A DNA stretch of 64,000 nt from Siniperca chuatsi (Eukaryota; Chordata; Actinopteri; Centrarchiformes; Sinipercidae): NCBI RefSeq assembly GCF_020085105.1, contig NC_058058.1, positions 268,501 to 332,500 of the forward strand, read 5' to 3'. Positions 25,301-36,319 of the stretch are shown here, in pieces. The notes beneath the pieces are model-generated. The model was not told where the DNA came from. It made no database searches and was given only the letters and a program-made list of their open reading frames with translations. Made by a program: the position numbers and the translations under genes. Every line of letters starts with the position of its first letter. Position 1 is the first letter of the stretch.

Positions 25301-28300
25301 CGTGCTCAGGGAATGTCTCAGGCAATGGGGAACAGAGGAAGACGTGCTGGAGGAAGGACCATCATGGGAGGACAAACCCTACATGGGATGTACCACCGAA
25401 CATAACTGAAGTGGCTGATATCAAAAAAGTCCTACCAATGGCTAGAGCGGGCTGGACTGAAGGACAGCACAGAGGCACTCATCATGGCTGCACAGGAGCA
25501 GGCCCTGAGCACCAGAGCGATAGAGGCCCAGATCTACCGCACCAGACAAGACCCAAGGTGTAGGCTGTGCAAAGAGGCCCCTGAGACAATCCAGCACATA
25601 ACTGCAGGGTGTAAGATGCTGGCAGGAAAAGCATACATGGAGCGCCATAACCAAGTAGCTGGCATAGTGTACAGGAACATCTGCACTGAGTATGGACTGG
25701 AAACCCGAGGTCAAAGTGGGAAACACCTCCAAAGGTGGTAGAGAATGACCGAGCCAAGATCCTGTGGGACTTCCAGATCCAGACTGACAGAATGGTGATG
25801 GCGAACCAGCCTGACATCGTGGTGGTTGACAAACAGCAGAGGAAAGCCGTTGTGGTTGACGTGGCGACACCAAGCGATGGCAACATCAGGAAAAAGGAAC
25901 ATGAGAAATTAGAGAAGTACCAAGGGCTCAGAGAAGAGCTGGAGAAGGCCTGGAAGGTGAAGGCGACAGTGGTAACCGTGGTCATCGGGGCACTCGGGGC
26001 AGCGACCCCCAAACTGGAGGAGTGGCTACAGCAGATCCCTGGAAGAACACCAGACATCTCGGTCCAGAAGAGTGCAGTACTGGGAACAGCGAAGATACTG
26101 CGCAGAACCCTCAAGCTCCCAGACCTCTGGTTGAGGACCCGAGCTCGAAGGACGAGACCACCCGCGGAGGGTGAAGGACAAAGTTTTTTTTTTTATATAT
26201 ATATTTATTAATGACAGCTGAATCAACACAAACTGAACATTAGAACCTTCCTAAAGGGGGATTTATTATTACTGGACTGTTTTAGCTTTAGCCACTTAGC
26301 TTAGTGATTTTAAGCTAGTCCTTTTCTGTTGTCTGGATGGTGGAAATGCAGTTCAATGACTTTTTTTTTTCTTCATACGTAAAATAATGTTTTCAGAAAT
26401 CTGAAAGTGGGTTGTAAACAGCGTTAAGACTTTAAAAAGGTGTGTTCCCACCAAACGTGAATTGCATTTTTTGCGCCGCACGATTACATACAAAGTCAAT
26501 GAAAAGTCGCAAATTTGCGCCAGGCGACGTGAATGACACGACTGACGCAAGTTGAAAATATATATCAACTTGGGCTTTGCGGAGTGTTTTGCGTGGAGGA
26601 CCGGGCGGAGCGGTGGGACAGCGCCGCTGCTCGCCGACAGACAGCTGCTGAGCGCCGGGCAGCTCTGAGGACAGAGCTGGAGCTTCTGGAGGAATAAACA
26701 CCGGATTCTGCTCTGATCCAGAGCCGTTTACCGGCAGGAGGAGAGCTCAGAGGTTTTTTTTCAACTTCGCTTCTCAACTTGTCTGCAGCAGCGAACGGAG
26801 GTGCCAACCTCCACTGTCGTTATTGTAGCCGCGGTCTGTGGGCACCCAGAGCGCTATGATAGCTACTGCTTCATATTTATAGAGACCGGATTGCTTGGAG
26901 AAAAGTAAGCGAGGACTACCTGGTAAGTTTTGAAAATGTGTGTCTGTTACTTGATTCCAGCTACCTGTTGTACTTTGCTATGAACCAAGTTAGCACTAAC
27001 ATTAGCGCTAATCGATCCAAACTCCATTCAGAAAACGGGGCTCAGGCAGCTCGTCTCTCCGCACACTACAGTGTTACCAACTAAGCGACTTTCTCGCTAG
27101 ATGTAGCGATTTTTCAGACCCTCGTTTTTAAAAAAAGTGACCAGCGACAAATTTAGCGACCTATTCAGACCATCAGGGGAAAGGCGAGAAATATATTCTT
27201 CTTCTTTTCCTTTCTTCTGTTCCCTTTCAGGCGTCGCCACAGCGAATCATGTGCCTCCATCTAACCCTGTCCTCTGCGTCCTCTTCACTCAAACCAATTA
27301 GCTTCATGTCCTCTCTCACTACATCCATAAACCTCCTCTTTGGTCTTCCTCTAGACCTCCTGCCTGGCAGCTCCAACCTCAGCATCCTTCTACCAATATA
27401 TTCACAGTCTCTGCTCTGAACACGTCCAAACCACCTCAGTCTGGCCTCTCTGACTTTATCTCCGAAACATCTAACATGAGCTGTCCCTCTGATGTCCTCG
27501 TTCCTGATCCTGATCCGTCCTCGTCCCTCCCAAAGAGAACCTCGACATCTTAAGTTTAAGTTTCCTTTCATTCTTGCTGAGACTCTTTTATCACACAACA
27601 CACCTGACACTTTTCTCCACCCGCTCCAACCTGCTCGCACTCGCCTCTTCACCTCTTCTCCACAGTCTCCATCGCTCTGAACTGTTGACCCTAAGTACTT
27701 AAAGTCCTGCACCTTCTTCACCTCTGCTCCCTGTAACCTCACCGTCCCACCTGGGTCCCTCTCATTGACACACCTGTATTCTGTCTTACTGCAGCTGAGC
27801 TTCATTCCTCTGTTTTCCAGAGCAGACCTCCATCTCTCTAGATTTTCCTCCACCTGCTCCCTGCTCTCACTACAAATCACAATGTCATCCGCAAACATCA
27901 TAGTCCATGGAGATTCCTGTCTAACCTCATCTGTCAGGCCGTCCATCACCAGAGCAAACAAGAAGGGGCTCAGAGCCGATCCTTGATGCAGACCCACCTC
28001 CACCTTGAACTCCTCTGTCACACCTACAGCACACCTCACCACGGTCTTACAGCTGTCATACCTGTCCTGCACCACTCTAACATACTTCTCTGCCACTCCA
28101 GACTTCCTCATACAATACCACAGCTCCTCTCCCTGTCATACGCTTTCTCTAAATCTACGAAGACACGATGCAACTCCCTATGACCTTCTCTGTACTTCTC
28201 CATCAGCATCCTCAAAGCAAATACTGCATCTGTTGTACTCTTTCTAGGCATGAAACCATATTGCTGCTCACAGATGCTCACCTCTGCCCTTAGCCTAGCT

Positions 28301-31300
28301 TCCACTACTCTTTCCCACAGCTTCATTGTATCATCAGCTTTATTCCTCTGTAGCTGCACAGCTCTGCACATCTCCCTTGTTCTTAAAAAATGGCACCAGT
28401 TCACTTCTCCTCCATTCCTCAGGCATCCTCTCACTCTCCAAGATCTGTTAAACAAACTAGTCAGAAACTCTACTGCCACCTCTCCTAGACACTTCCATAC
28501 CTCCACAGGTATGTCATCAGGACCAACTGCCTTTCCACTCTTCATCCTCTTCAACGTCCTCCTCACTTCACTCTGCTAATCTTTGCTACTTCCTGCTCCA
28601 CACCAGTCACCGCTTCTACTCTTCGTTCCCTTTCATTTTCCTCATTCATCAACTCTTCAAAGTACTCCTTCCATCTTCCCATCACACTCCCGGCACCTGT
28701 CAGTACCTTTCCATCCTTATCTTTAATCACCCTAACCTGCTGCACATCCTTCCCATCTCTATCTCTTTGTCTGGCCAACCTGTACAAATCCACCTCTCCC
28801 TCTTTAGTGTCCAACCTAGCATACAAGTCCTCATATGCTCTTTGTTTGGCCTTTGCCACCTCTACCTCCACCTTACGCTGCATCTCCCTGTACTCCTGTC
28901 TACTCTCTTCAGTCCTCTCAGTGTCCCTCTTCTTCTTAGCTAACCTCTTTCTCTGTATACACTCCTGAACTTCCTCGTTCCACCACCAAGTCTCCTTGTC
29001 CGCTTTCCTCTTTCCAGATGACACACCGAGTACCCTCCTACCCGTCTCCCTGATCACATTAGCTGTAGTGGTCCAGTCATCTGGGAGCACTTCCTGACCA
29101 CCCAGAGTCTGTCTCAGCTTCCACCACTTCGTCCTCTGCTCTGCCTTTGTCCTCTTCATCTTCCTCACCACCAGAGTCATTTTACACACTACCATCCTGT
29201 GTTGTCTGGCTACACTCTCCCCTACCACTACTTTACAGTCACTGGTCTCTTTCAGATTACAACGTCTACACGAGATGTAGTCCACCTGTACTCCACCTGA
29301 GTGCTTCCACCTCCGCTCTTATATGTCACCCTATGTTCCTGCCTCTTCTGGAAGAAAGTGTTCACTACAGCCATTTCCATCCTCTTTGCAAAGTCTACCA
29401 CCATCTGTCCTTCTGCGTTCCTGTCCTGAAGACCAAACCTGCCCATCACACTCTCATCACCTCTGTTCCCTTCACCTACATGCCCATTGAAATCTGCACC
29501 AATCACCACTCTCTCACCTCTGGGGATGCTCTGCATCACTTCATCTAACTCACTCCAGAATTTCTCCTTCTCTTCTAACTCACATCCTACCTGTGGGGCA
29601 GAACCACTCACAACATTGAACATCACCCCTTCAGTTTCCAGCTTCAGACTCATCAACCTGTCTGATACTCTTTTCACCTCTAGAACATTCCTCACAAACT
29701 CCTCTTTCAGGATAACTCCTACTCCGTTTCTCTTCCTATCTGACCCATGGTAGAACAACTTGAACCCTGCTCCTAAGCTTCTAGCCTTGCTACCTTTCCA
29801 CCTGGTCTCCTGGACACACAGTATGTCCACCTTCCTTCTCTGCATCATGTCGATCAACTCTCTAGCCTTCCCTGTCATAGTCCCAACATTCAAAGTCCCT
29901 ACTGTCAGTCCTACAAGAAATATATTCATATATTGTATTGTAATTCATTCCCATGCACGCTGCTCAGAGTAATCGCAGTCCTCTTCTGCCAACAGCGCTG
30001 GGTCTCGTCTCTCCCTCTCCTCTTGCGCCGTGTGCAGCAGGTTTGAGCTTTCTCTCAGTCTTTCTCCGGGTCTCCGGGTTACAGGGATCCTACAGCTTGT
30101 ACATATGTAAATAGTTTGTTTGATCTTGTCCGTCCCTTTGTAGATTTTTAAAAACTTTTTTACTTCAAATATACAATGTCCTTGTAGTGACTTTGTGATT
30201 ATTTGGCTAAATATTTCCTCTCTCTTGCTGCAACTGACAACTGCGCCCCACCTTGCGGTGAGCGAAGAGCAACGTTCCTATCTTATCATGTGCAGGCAGC
30301 TTAAAGGTCTTTTCAGACGGGGAGTAACTGACGCACCTAGTAATTAATTTTCAATAAAAGGCGAACGGGCAGGTAGGGAGGCGCGGGCAGTCTGACAGGC
30401 GGGGCGACGAGCGGGCGCAATCCCGCGATACTGTCACAGGTGTATTCGTCTCACACACACCTGCTTCCAGAGTTGAGTTGTCTTGAACTTTTTCTACGCG
30501 CAGTGCAAATCAGTGGACGAGAGACTGATCCTTGCTGTTCCCTGAAATAACTTTCCTAAACAGCTATCGGGACATAACCAGGAGGAGCGTCGCCGCAAGA
30601 CTGGACGCATCCAGTAACGTTATGTGTAGTTTTAACTTAAGCTAGGCTATAAAGTTCCGACTATGCTAATTTAGCTTACTAGCTATCAACAGTAACAGTC
30701 TGTGATTGGCATCAGAGAAGAAACGGTTGCACCGACAGATATACAGTAGTGCACAGAAGCCGTTTCCATGGTTACCACGCACAGAGCACCTGCGAGCACC
30801 TGTAGACACCTACATGTGTCTATTCACATGAAAACCTTAACGCAAGTAAACTAAAATGATCTCGCGGTCAAACGCGCGCCAAGTTCGGTGTGAACACAAC
30901 TTAACACCTTTTCGCAACAGGAGTTGGTGCTAGAACGGAGATTCGCTCAGCGTCCTCATTTAACTTTTATTTAACTTGACTCTGAGCTTTTTTGCCAGAA
31001 AGTCCCCTTAAAGGACAGGGACTACTTCGCGTCTTTAGGTAATTACACATCTCGGCGTAGTCGTGGCCTCAGACCTGAACTTCAACAGCCACATGGAGAA
31101 TATATCCAGGAGTAAAGGACTAACGTCTCGGCGGGATTTGGAAAAACTTGCATTGATCTCCAGTCGACTCGGCTGTAACGGGGTCTTTACTGGTCTTTCT
31201 AACAAATCGCTCACAGCTGCAGCTGATCCAGAGCGCCGCTGCTCGCGTCCTCACTGAGACCACGAAAGCGGATCACATCAGTCCAGTTCTGAGGTCTTTA

Positions 31301-32068
31301 CACCGGCTTCCTGTCTGTCAAAGAACTGATTTCAAAACACTGCAGTTGGTTTATAAAGCACTGGATGGTTCAGGGCCAGAGTACACTTCTGATCTCCTGC
31401 TTCGCTATGAACCATCCAGACCTCTCAGGTGGTCTGGGATCAGGTCTGGGATCAGGTCTGCTTTCTGTCCCCAGAGTCAGAACTAAACCTGGAGAAGCAG
31501 CGTTCAGGTTTTGTGCTCCACATGTCTGGAACAAACTGAAAACTGCTGAGACTCTTTAAATCAGGGCTTTTCTGTTTGCTGCTAACTGTTACGCTCCTGT
31601 TTTTATTTGCTATTTAACTCTTTTTAAGTGCATTTAAATGTCTTGTTATGTTGCTTTTAGTTAAAGCACGTTGAATCGCCATGTTGCTGAACTGCCGCCA
31701 AAACGGGTGGAGTGATGTTGGGGGGGGTGTCCTTCTCTGTTGTTCTGTTGTTCGGCGCCGTTACGTTACCGTAAAGCTGAGAATACGGCCGCCCTCCCGC
31801 TGCGCTGGCGGCGGGTGTGACGTCAGTATAAACAGCGCGAGAGCAGCGAGAGAAGAAGAAGTGAAGCGGACAGACCTGCTCTGTGCAGCCGAAGCTGAGG
31901 CTGGAAAACAGCGGCCAGCAGCTCCCGCTGTCGCTCGTTCTCCTCTTTTGAACGACGAAGCTCCTCCTCGTACTCTGCTATCGTCCTTTCAAACAGCCCA
32001 AATATCTCCTCAGCAGCCGCAGTTAGTCGCTGCTTCACCAGCGCTCTCAGCATCTGGACTTTACACAT
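22342..32068 (-). CDS. C2H2 zinc-finger protein, 10 finger-like units
   Basis: Two coding exons on the minus strand: 32068-31876 (donor GAGCAG|GTCTGT) and 23888-22342 (acceptor CCTGCAG|ATGTCC). The phases join as G|AT to give 579 residues with no stop. Exon 1 encodes MCKVQMLRALVKQRL then AAEEIFGLFERTIAEYEEEL, a helical, probably coiled N-terminal module, ending in a basic LRLH segment. Exon 2 opens with VQQLSLSREEVPPEQQDW and the acidic HIKEEQEELWTSQEGEQL region. Ten finger-like units follow at about 23415-22350, joined by TGEKP linkers. The first is defective (CSES instead of CxxC), and the last (RRFIWPYQLQRHKC) lacks the second histidine. By family it should be a nuclear DNA-binding protein; target unknown. 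The 8-kb intron 23889-31875 is filled by L2, R4/Dong-like and RTE elements. Joining these exons is inference from phase and from the family's known exon layout. Confidence 0.82.
24340..24585 (+). mobile_element. L2-like LINE C-terminal coding fragment
   Basis: The plus strand reads LASLHWLAVKSRIEFKILLL, TYKALNGLAPSYLKEL, then PYYPTRALRSQDAGLLVVPR. This is the conserved tail of fish L2-type LINEs. 5'-truncated and within the zinc-finger gene's intron in antisense. Confidence 0.85.
24900..26200 (+). mobile_element. 5'-truncated R4/Dong (Rex6)-like LINE 3' portion
   Basis: Frames on the plus strand give AINSYALPVIRYPAGIIRWP, LSTRAIEAQIYRTRQDPRCR, a zinc knuckle CRLCKEAPETIQHITAGC (C-x2-C-x7-H-x4-C), then QPDIVVVDKQQRKAVVVDVA. 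The latter has the PD...(D)xK arrangement of a restriction-like endonuclease, which in R4/Dong/Rex6 elements lies C-terminal to the reverse transcriptase. Two or three frameshifts separate the pieces (near 25185-25225, 25410 and 25740). The tail ends in a T-run and (TA)n near 26185-26210. Reverse-transcriptase core absent; dead copy. Confidence 0.75.
26432..30904. mobile_element. possible DNA transposon hosting the RTE insertion
   Basis: The left end, GGTGTGTTCCCACCAAACG (26439 onward), and the reverse complement of the right end, TTGTGTTCACACCGAACTTG (to about 30900), agree over about 20 bp with mismatches, as expected for degenerate terminal inverted repeats. The interior is GC-rich at 26560-26830 and holds the RTE at 27199-29915. 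Target duplication was not identified, so the limits are tentative. Confidence 0.35.
27199..29915 (-). mobile_element. RTE-clade LINE, 5'-truncated, with 12-bp target-site duplications
   Basis: Inserted on the minus strand between two copies of AGAAATATATTC (27187-27198 and 29916-29927). An apurinic-type endonuclease domain spans 29910-29260 (GTLNVGTMTGKARELIDMM, CVQETRWKG, VVIGADFNGHVGE). A linker region follows at 29285-28563. The reverse transcriptase (28566-27227) shows KSGKAVGPDDIPVEVWK, HQGSALSPFLFALVMD and the catalytic FADDIVICSE. The C-terminal part reads RRMLRLELPGRRSRGRPKRR. Frameshifts or stops near 29270, 28565 and 28110, plus an internal deletion around 27590-27490 that fuses the thumb region to the tail, make it inactive. 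The 3' end is GA-rich (GAAGAAGAA on the minus strand), as in many RTE elements. Confidence 0.9.
31050..31680 (+). mobile_element. L2/CR1-like LINE 3' fragment
   Basis: The plus strand reads LGVVVASDLNFNSHMENISR, then QLIQSAAARVLTETTKADH, SPVLRSLHRLPVCQRTDFKT and LVYKALDGSGPEYTSDLL, ending with AFRFCAPHVWNKLK. This is the typical C-terminal half of a fish L2-like LINE after the catalytic core. Frameshifted near 31260 and 31440. Its tail abuts the zinc-finger first exon region. Confidence 0.85.
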
Positions 32069-32900
32069 TTTCACACAATGACGCCAACTTTTCCTCCACA
32101 AACTCCGTCAGAAACGCTGTTTGCTCTCCGTCAAACAGCCGCTCTGACCGGCGCTGCTGCAGTTAGCATGCTAGCTGCTAGCTTCTTCTTCTTCTGTGTA
32201 ATTCGCGGTAGCCTTCAGGTGCAGTACAGCCACCTACTGGCCGGAGTTTGTCTCTTTTCCTTTTCAGCCGTTTAATCACTTAATTTGTTCTCAGAAAAAC
32301 AGCCATTAGTCTCAAAACTGGTGACAAAATCAAGATTTATAAACGTGTTTGATGATCTGTGAAGTACTTTTCGTGTGTAAACCTATTTGAACAAATGCTA
32401 ATGCTAGCCCGGGCGCAGATCCTGGGCCTGCCAGGCTATAAACTGAGCCGGACCTCAGCTGTGCGATCAGAGTCAGAAACACTTCATTGATCCCCGAGGG
32501 GAAACTCTTTCCTTACAGCTGCTCAGATATATGTATATCTGATTGATTGTTTTTCTGCATTCAAAAGTTTACTTCAGTAAAAAAGCAGGACTTTTGCTTG
32601 TAATGGAGTATTTTCACATTGTTGTATTATAGAACTTTATTTGATGTTTGATACAAATTCTTGAAGGAACAATAACCGTTCATTCCTATCAATCAATAAC
32701 AAAACAACAACAACAGAGAGGCCACAAACATAAGCCAAAATAAATCAATAGATAAATAAGTACATTTATAAATAGAGAATAAATCAAGTTAATATTTGCA
32801 GCAAAATGCTTTACATATTATCTGAAGTAGTTTCACGTGAGTAAATGATCTGAGAACTTCTTCTTCTGCTGTCTTAAAGTGAACTTTGGTAACCTGAGTG

Positions 32901-32920
32901 TGACGTCAGCGTCATGTGAC
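32901..32920 (+). promoter_or_regulatory. CRE plus M-box-like pair upstream of the small secreted-protein gene
   Basis: TGACGTCA (full palindromic CRE) at 32901-32908 is followed at 32912-32920 by TCATGTGAC, an E-box of M-box/CLEAR-like form. They lie about 200 bp before the start codon at 33111. A promoter role is inferred. Confidence 0.4.
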
Positions 32921-33059
32921 TCCGAAACCAGACTAAGAGGATTATTGGCTCCTCTTCAGTCTCTGATTTACTCTGTTTCCTGCTTCAGCTGCTGTTTTTA
33001 TTCACACAGAAGAAGAAGAAGAAGAGAGAGAGCGGTAGAGCGAGCCTGTGGCTGAGCAG

Positions 33060-33107
<48 letters not shown>
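33060..33107. repeat. (TGAT)n microsatellite
   Basis: About 12 copies of TGAT end 3 bp before the start codon of the small secreted-protein gene, so the repeat probably lies in its 5'-UTR. Confidence 0.9.
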
Positions 33108-33110
33108 CAG

Positions 33111-35701
33111 ATGAAGCTGAACGTGTGTGCGGTGTTTCTGCTGCTGCTCTGCTGCATCTGTCTGCAGAGAGTCGACTGCAGTCTGCCCAACGTCACGCCT
33201 GGAACACCTCCGCTGCAGGTAGGACAGATGCATGCTGGGAATGTGATCTGAAGCTGATCAATAATATAAACTACACACACACACACAGTGTTCTGTTGAC
33301 AGTCACGCTGAGACCGTCAGCAGCGTTGCGTTCCCCGACCAGCTGACTCTTCTTCATAGTCATTACAATAATAATAAATCCGTTTCATTCAGCAGCTCCG
33401 TCTCCCAGAAATTACTTTTCTATATTCATGAATTGTTTTGTCAATAAAGTTGTGGTGTCAAACGGGATCGCCGCCTGGACGCTCAGAGGAACAGTTCTGA
33501 CTGGCTGAAGCGACACATTTATCTCGCAGGTCCGAGGTCGTTGGTCGGGACCAGAGTCCGCATCCCGAGTCTGTCTGAGGTTCAGACAACAGAAACACTT
33601 TGTCAGTGAAAGACGTTTCAGTCCCTGCAGACTGTTTCTGTATGAAACCAGACCAGGTCTTTGTCTAACCTGAACTCAGAGCTGCGAGAACCAGAACAGA
33701 ACCAGAACAGAACCAGAACAGAACCAGAACTAGAACAGAACCAGAACACAGTTTCCTGATGCTGAAGCCACCAGCTGATGTTTTGTAAAATCAGATGTTT
33801 AAGTTGTCAATAAGTTGTCAGTGAACACTTTACTGAAACGTTCAGGGGACGGGGGGACGCCACGGGGGGGACGCCACGGGGGGGACGCCACGGGGGCGCC
33901 ACGAGGGAGCGCCACGGGGGCGCCACGGGGGCGCCACGGGGGGGGGACACCTCGGGGACGCCAGGGGGCGCCACGGGGACGCCACGGGGGGGACGCCTCG
34001 GGGGGACGCCACGGGGACACCTCGGGGGGACGCCTCAGGGGGACGCCACGGGGGGACGGGGCTGTGGTGGATTTACAGTTGTTTATGGAAATGAATTGAT
34101 GTCTATCACAGAAGCTGAACCAGGTGAGTGCTGCACCTGTAACATCAGCAGCGTGGTTGAAGGTGATGTGAAGGAGGATGAGGATGGTGAGGAAGAGTCA
34201 GAGGACAGGAACAGCTGCTCGTGACTTCAGGTGTCATTATTGAAACGTTCTTTGTGTCTGTCAGGTTGCAGTGAAGTCAAACATCGTCACGTCTCCGAAG
34301 AGGAACGGACTCAGTCGACTTCCTGGACTCTGCAGACGCCTGAAGAGACGCAGAGTCACCATCATGGTAAAAACTCACGTCTCCACTCAGCTCGCTAAAT
34401 AAGCCGCAGGTTGAATTAAAGGGTCGGTTTGGATCCGAACTAACGAGTTAAAACACCAAAGTCACACAATAACACAAACAAATGAACGATCGAGGCAGCG
34501 GTGGACCGGCAGCTCGTGTTCTGCGAGGTAAAATGTTTGTGGGGCCCAGTTCTGAAGAACCCAGCTGTGTCCAGCTGCTGCTGCAGTTCTTGTTCAGGAG
34601 GAGACAGAAGAACGTCATCGGCGTAAAACTTCACCTCTCGATCGAGGAGGGAGCGGCCAGCAGCAGCACACTGATCCAGCTGTACAGTTCATTTATTTAC
34701 ACATTAAATACAGTCTTCAGTTGCAGCTCTGACGAACACCTCTTCTCTGGTGAAGGATTCAGTTTGTCTCCAGTTTTTACAGAACATCTATTTTCCAAAC
34801 ACACTGATTTAACCAGATCACACATTTTGCCCCCTAAACCACAACACAGAAGTCTGTAATAGAGCTCTTCGTGCCAAACAGAGTCGAAAGCTTTCTTGAA
34901 GTCAATAAAATTAGATTTTTACTCAGGATGGAGTCTTCAAGGAAATCTAGTTTTCTTTTATTCAGAATACGACAGAACAGTTTACCTGCTGACACAGACG
35001 CCTCGGAGGTTACAGGCCCTGATTGGTCCCTTTGCACCAGATGTGGGAAAACATTTATAAGGTGCCTCATGAAATATATTGATACCATCAATGGCCTTTT
35101 TTACACCATCTCTGGTAGGGACATATTGATTTTGGTTATTTCCTGATATACGTCATTGATCAGATCAGGTTGCTCTGTGTCTCCATCTCTCAGTGTAACC
35201 TGGAGAAGTTCTGCTGGCGGGGGCGGAGTCAGAAGATTCAGTCTGGCCAGGTGTGTCGCTGTCCGCGGGGATCCAGGTGTTCGCATTTCTTCGTCCACAG
35301 TCTCTGAAACGTCACCTTTAAATTACAAACCTTCGACTTTCTGGGACCAAACTTTGTTTCTCTAATCCTGAATTTTATTTCACGTGTTTCTATTGAAGAC
35401 AAACGTCAAAGTGTCCAGATGAAGCTGCTCCTCTTGATGGCGAAGGGGGACAAAAGGGGGCAATATTGAAGAAATAAAACCTTTTGCTCAGACAAACTGA
35501 ACTGCATTCATGTATCTAACATGTACTCAGCTACCGAGCTACGCTTTGATGCAACCTCCCAACCGTTCTCTTGTATCACAACGTGCTTTTTACTGGTCGC
35601 TTATGTTGTGGCAACACCGTCAACACACAGAGTAACTTCCACTCACATCATGCACGGCCTGGAAGTATAGCGAACGCTCATTTTTACCAAGACAAGAATA
35701 T

Positions 35702-35744
<43 letters not shown>

Positions 35745-36072
35745 TAAATAATCAAGCTGAGGGCAGACCGGGGGCGAGGTTGTAACGCTGCAGCTCGTCC
35801 CAGCCATGGTGCTGATTTTATCTGATAATAAAACAAATCAGAGCACTATGAAAGTCTAGATAAATAAAAGTAATAATAAATGTATGTTATTGTTTATATA
35901 CATCTAGATTATTTACATTCGACAGCTGATTAGAAAAGAACCAGTAACTTTAGAATTCAAACTTCTGATCGTAACGCGCAGCTGCGGACACGCTGATGAC
36001 GTTTTCTCTGACCGTTTCCGTTTCCAACAGAACACCAACGAGGCTGCGCACGCTGGCACCGGAAACAGGTAG
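33111..36072 (+). CDS. unrecognised small secreted protein or peptide precursor, 83 aa
   Basis: Three exons in consistent phase 0: 33111-33218 (donor CTGCAG|GTAGGA), 34265-34366 (acceptor GTCAG|GTTGCA, donor ATCATG|GTAAAA) and 36031-36072 (acceptor CCAACAG|AACACC, stop TAG). An AATAAA follows 30 bp after the stop. The protein starts MKLNVCAVFLLLLCCICLQ, a textbook signal peptide, with likely cleavage near VDCS. The mature part has one N-x-T site (NVT) and a basic middle with candidate convertase sites: KR at residues 48-49 and a KRRR cluster at 62-65. These enclose NGLSRLPGLCRRL. It ends NTNEAAHAGTGNR. Inference: exported, possibly processed to a cationic peptide. I recognise no family. Intron 1 contains a G-rich repeat and intron 2 a LINE fragment. 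Doubts: no homology check was possible, and exon 3 also ends in a donor-like AACAG|GTAGAG, so a longer form cannot be excluded. Confidence 0.55.
33845..34060. repeat. G-rich minisatellite
   Basis: Irregular repeats of (G)3-9ACGCCACG(G) with GGGGCGCCAC variants, in intron 1 of the small secreted-protein gene. Runs of 5-9 guanines on the sense strand could form G-quadruplexes. Just upstream (33688-33748) is a small GAACCAGAACA tandem repeat. Confidence 0.9.
34440..35130 (-). mobile_element. LINE reverse-transcriptase fragment
   Basis: On the minus strand: FIDFKKAFDSVWHEELYYRL near 34915-34860 and, after gaps and stops, VKFYADDVLLSPPEQELQQ near 34635-34580. FIDFKKAFD and YADD are reverse-transcriptase blocks A and C. 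The copy is frameshifted and sits in intron 2 of the small secreted-protein gene in antisense. It may be the same family as the tail at 1606-3330. Confidence 0.75.
35699..35750. repeat. (TA)n and (TAAA)n microsatellite
   Basis: About 15 TA dinucleotides followed by TAAATAAATAAATAAATAA. Confidence 0.95.
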
Positions 36073-36102
36073 AGGGCAGGAAGTGACGCATTTGACCTTC
36101 AA

Positions 36103-36108
36103 AATAAA
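36103..36108 (+). promoter_or_regulatory. poly(A) signal of the small secreted-protein gene
   Basis: AATAAA in TTCAAAATAAAGGTC, 31 bp after the TAG stop at 36070-36072. The position supports 36031-36072 as the terminal coding exon. Confidence 0.5.
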
Positions 36109-36290
36109 GGTCATTTAATCACGTTTGAAGTCATATGACAAACACCAAATGATAAGCTCTAGCAATATATTTTACACGTATGTTGTTTTATTGATATGAT
36201 TAAAGTTAATAACTAAATGTATATTATATTGCCTGAGTTCTTGGTGTTTTGTCGTCAAAAACATGTTTATTAAGTATGTGGTGGTGATGC

Positions 36291-36319
36291 TTTTATTCTG
36301 AAATCCTGTACCGGAAGTG
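36291..36319 (+). promoter_or_regulatory. ETS-site promoter motif upstream of JTB
   Basis: TTTTATTCTGAAATCC followed by TGTACCGGAAGTG. ACCGGAAGTG is a perfect GABP/ETS site. About 140 bp downstream is AAAATGGCGGCTG, a YY1-like element overlapping an ATG. Same compound motif as 7387-7415. Confidence 0.5.

Noticed and set aside
25442-26114. Minus-strand frames of 140-210 codons
   Set aside because: Antisense shadows of the R4/Dong-like LINE coding region.
27492-29972. Plus-strand frames over the RTE
   Set aside because: Antisense shadows of the RTE endonuclease and reverse-transcriptase frames.
33799-34099. Pro/Arg or Gly/Arg-rich frames in the G-rich array
   Set aside because: Low-complexity repeat artefact.
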